Below, in pieces: positions 31,220-32,716 of a DNA stretch of 32,716 bases. The notes under the pieces were generated by a model that saw only the letters and a program-made list of their open reading frames with translations, ran no database searches and had not been told where the DNA came from. A program made the position numbers and the translations under genes. The DNA is taken from contig ONYW01000012.1 in the NCBI GenBank assembly GCA_900322215.1, positions 1 through 32,716 of the forward strand, written 5' to 3'. Source of the DNA: an uncultured Eubacteriales bacterium. Its GTDB lineage: Bacteria; Bacillota; Clostridia; Christensenellales; CAG-917. The stretch's first letter is position 1; each line of letters starts with the position of its first letter.

Positions 31220-32344
31220 TTATTTCTCGAGCGGACGAAGTCCGTATTCAAGGTTTTTCGCCGCCTTAAAAATCTTTTTGTAGTCCTTTGGCACGTGGTA
31301 GTAGTCAAGGGCGTCAAAATCCACTTCGAGATATTCGTTCTTCACGCCGTAAAAGACGCGGAGCGGATTCTTCTCGTTTGCCATGATTTTGCCTATTCTC
31401 TTGTAGTTTTTCACGTCATAGACGGTGAGTTGCGCGCCTTCGAGTTCGTTTGCCTCTTTGAGAGAGCGAATACGGCGGTAGGAAAGTTGGCTGTTCCTAA
31501 GCAACACGTAGCCTATCATCGCCGCAAGCGCAAGAGGGGCGATAATTCCGCACGCAATTTGCGTGACGAGAAGTCCGTCCATACGGATAGAGTCTATCCA
31601 TGCACGGCCGAAGCAATACCAGAAGAGGTAAAAGATGAGGAGAAGTCCCGGGTATTTCTTTGTGCTTCCCTTCTTCCACACGATATAGCAAAATACCACG
31701 CCGATGAAGTTCCACACCATCTCATAGAAAAACGTTGCGGCAAACCAATATCCACCGCCGCCCTTTGTGATAGCGTCATACACCTGCGACCAATGCTTGT
31801 CTCCGACTCCGCTCGGTTGGTCGATATAGACGGCGAACGGGAAAGTTTGAAGACTCGGATTGTCAATAGGAATACCAAACGCCTCTTGGTTGAAGAAGTT
31901 GCCGAGTCTGCCGACGATTTGTCCTGTGAGGAGCGGTACGATGACGATGTCAGCGACGTTGCCGAAGTTGACTTCCTTTTTGTGGCGAAGGGTGAAGAAT
32001 ATTCCGCCGAGGATTCCGCCGAGGATTCCGCCGATAATCGTGAGACCACCCTCCCAAACGGCTATCATATTGACAAAGCCTTTGCCAAAGTCTTCCCATT
32101 GATCCGCCGAAAAATACTCGCTCGGGCGCACGATTACGTACAAAAGTCTCGCAAATACGACGGCGAGCGGAACTACCCACAGGAAAAGTTCTATCGCGTC
32201 GTCCGCGGACAGTCCGATAACGCGCGCTTGACGGCAGGCGTACAAAAGTCCGATGATCATACCGAACACGATGACTATGCCATACCACCTGACCGACAAA
32301 TTGCCGATCTCAAACGCTACGGGATTTACTGATGAAAACAACAT
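31220..32344 (-). CDS. lgt: Prolipoprotein diacylglyceryl transferase with a C-terminal extension
   Basis: Lgt transfers diacylglycerol from phosphatidylglycerol to the lipobox Cys of prolipoproteins in the plasma membrane. The signature GRLGNFFNQE is at 145-154 and the second essential region GRAWIDSIRMDG at 246-257; about seven hydrophobic helices are present. VWEGGLTIIGG has Ile where E. coli Lgt has His103; other Firmicute enzymes also vary here. The 374 residues exceed the usual 260-290. The surplus is a soluble, charged C-terminal region of about 90 residues (284-374) that I do not recognise. GGAG lies 7 nt before the ATG. A 12-bp tandem repeat (32001-32036) encodes the GGILGGILGG run. 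Confidence 0.95.
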   Translation of the reverse strand: MLFSSVNPVAFEIGNLSVRWYGIVIVFGMIIGLLYACRQARVIGLSADDAIELFLWVVPLAVVFARLLYVIVRPSEYFSADQWEDFGKGFVNMIAVWEGGLTIIGGILGGILGGIFFTLRHKKEVNFGNVADIVIVPLLTGQIVGRLGNFFNQEAFGIPIDNPSLQTFPFAVYIDQPSGVGDKHWSQVYDAITKGGGGYWFAATFFYEMVWNFIGVVFCYIVWKKGSTKKYPGLLLIFYLFWYCFGRAWIDSIRMDGLLVTQIACGIIAPLALAAMIGYVLLRNSQLSYRRIRSLKEANELEGAQLTVYDVKNYKRIGKIMANEKNPLRVFYGVKNEYLEVDFDALDYYHVPKDYKKIFKAAKNLEYGLRPLEK

Positions 32345-32370
32345 ATTGTATCTCCAAAAAATCTATGATT

Positions 32371-32581
32371 CTCGCGGCTTTCAAACTCCTGCGAGTCTTT
32401 GTTGCTAATTCTCGCTTTGCTCGGCGAGTTTTCGTTCGCTTTGTTCTCTCAGCGAGTTTTCACACGGCTTCGCTGCGTGCAAGCACTCATCTTGCGTGTT
32501 CAGCGAGTTTTCTCTCGCTTTGCTCGTTCAGTTTTGGATTAAATAAAATTCTTCCTCAACTGAGCAGGCTTTGCCTGCGAG
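32371..32581. repeat. Hairpin-rich stretch with eight CTCGC / GCGAG boxes
   Basis: No gene is visible between lgt and the window end. CTCGC or GCGAG occurs at 32371, 32391, 32411, 32424, 32452, 32503, 32514 and 32577. Pairs of these close small hairpins: 32371/32391, 32411/32424, and AGCGAG/CTCGCT at 32502/32514. GCGAGTTTTC is repeated three times (32424, 32452, 32503), and GCAGGC-TTT-GCCTGC (32564-32578) is a further perfect hairpin. The boxes resemble the ATCTCGC spacers of the array at 11738-12001, so this may be a degenerate relative. Confidence 0.65.
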
Positions 32582-32628
32582 AATTCACTGACAGTTTAGA
32601 ACAATTCCTTACACTCGAAATTGCTTAT

Positions 32629-32716
32629 AAACTGGGATATTTTGATGAGATGCGCGGCATTGTGCTTCGAACGGACAACCCAGTGTACATTGACGTACAC
32701 GGTTGAACGGGCGAAG
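32629..32716. repeat. Nested-palindrome element, copy 3, cut by the window edge
   Basis: The left part (AAACTGGGATATTTTGATGA, then GCGCGG) matches the left end of copy 1. CAACC (32676-32680) pairs with GGTTG (32701-32705). The inner stem GTGTAC (32683-32688) and GTACAC (32695-32700) closes on ATTGAC, nearly the loop of copy 1. The right outer arm lies beyond the window. Confidence 0.65.

Noticed and set aside
31037-32332. Open reading frame of 431 codons on the plus strand opposite lgt
   Set aside because: It mirrors lgt, which has intact family motifs and a good ribosome site; the antisense product has no recognisable pattern.

Overview
The window looks like a chromosomal segment of an anaerobic, Gram-positive-type Firmicute (Clostridia or a close relative, probably gut-associated). 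This is inferred from AddAB recombination genes, a DivIVA-like protein, pyruvate phosphate dikinase, AGGAGG-type ribosome binding sites and sigma-A-type TTGACA/TATAAT promoters. No rRNA, tRNA, CRISPR array or transposase gene was found. Most of it is ordinary chromosome. The unusual content lies in the intergenic DNA and in two acidic paralogous proteins.

Layout from left to right. Positions 1-395 are non-coding and hold two tandem copies of a nested-palindrome element; a third, truncated copy ends the window. Next come an alpha/beta hydrolase (-), murG with an unrecognised membrane-anchored partner (+), and a small membrane protein (+) with a consensus promoter right against its start codon. 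Positions 4530-11664 form a surface polysaccharide locus. A leftward operon (wzm, wzt, glf, GlfT2-like transferase) faces away from a rightward pair (O-antigen-ligase-like protein, initiating sugar-phosphate transferase) across a shared promoter region. Together they can start a lipid-linked glycan, make UDP-galactofuranose, polymerise it, export the chain and perhaps ligate it. A nine-hairpin array fills 11738-12001.

The middle holds a diacylglycerol/sphingosine-kinase-like lipid kinase, ppdK and corA, the last with a structured leader. Two adjacent acidic proteins follow; they share a C-terminal helical domain I cannot assign, and the larger has three membrane segments and a probable MmcQ/YjbR-type domain. 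Then come addB-addA (translationally coupled), a divergent lipoprotein, a DivIVA-like coiled-coil protein, nicotinate phosphoribosyltransferase and lgt with a long C-terminal extension. A second hairpin-rich stretch follows lgt.

Three genes (small membrane protein, addB, lipoprotein) have good promoters whose -10 boxes lie 6-9 nt from the start codon and no usable Shine-Dalgarno sequence, which suggests leaderless mRNAs.
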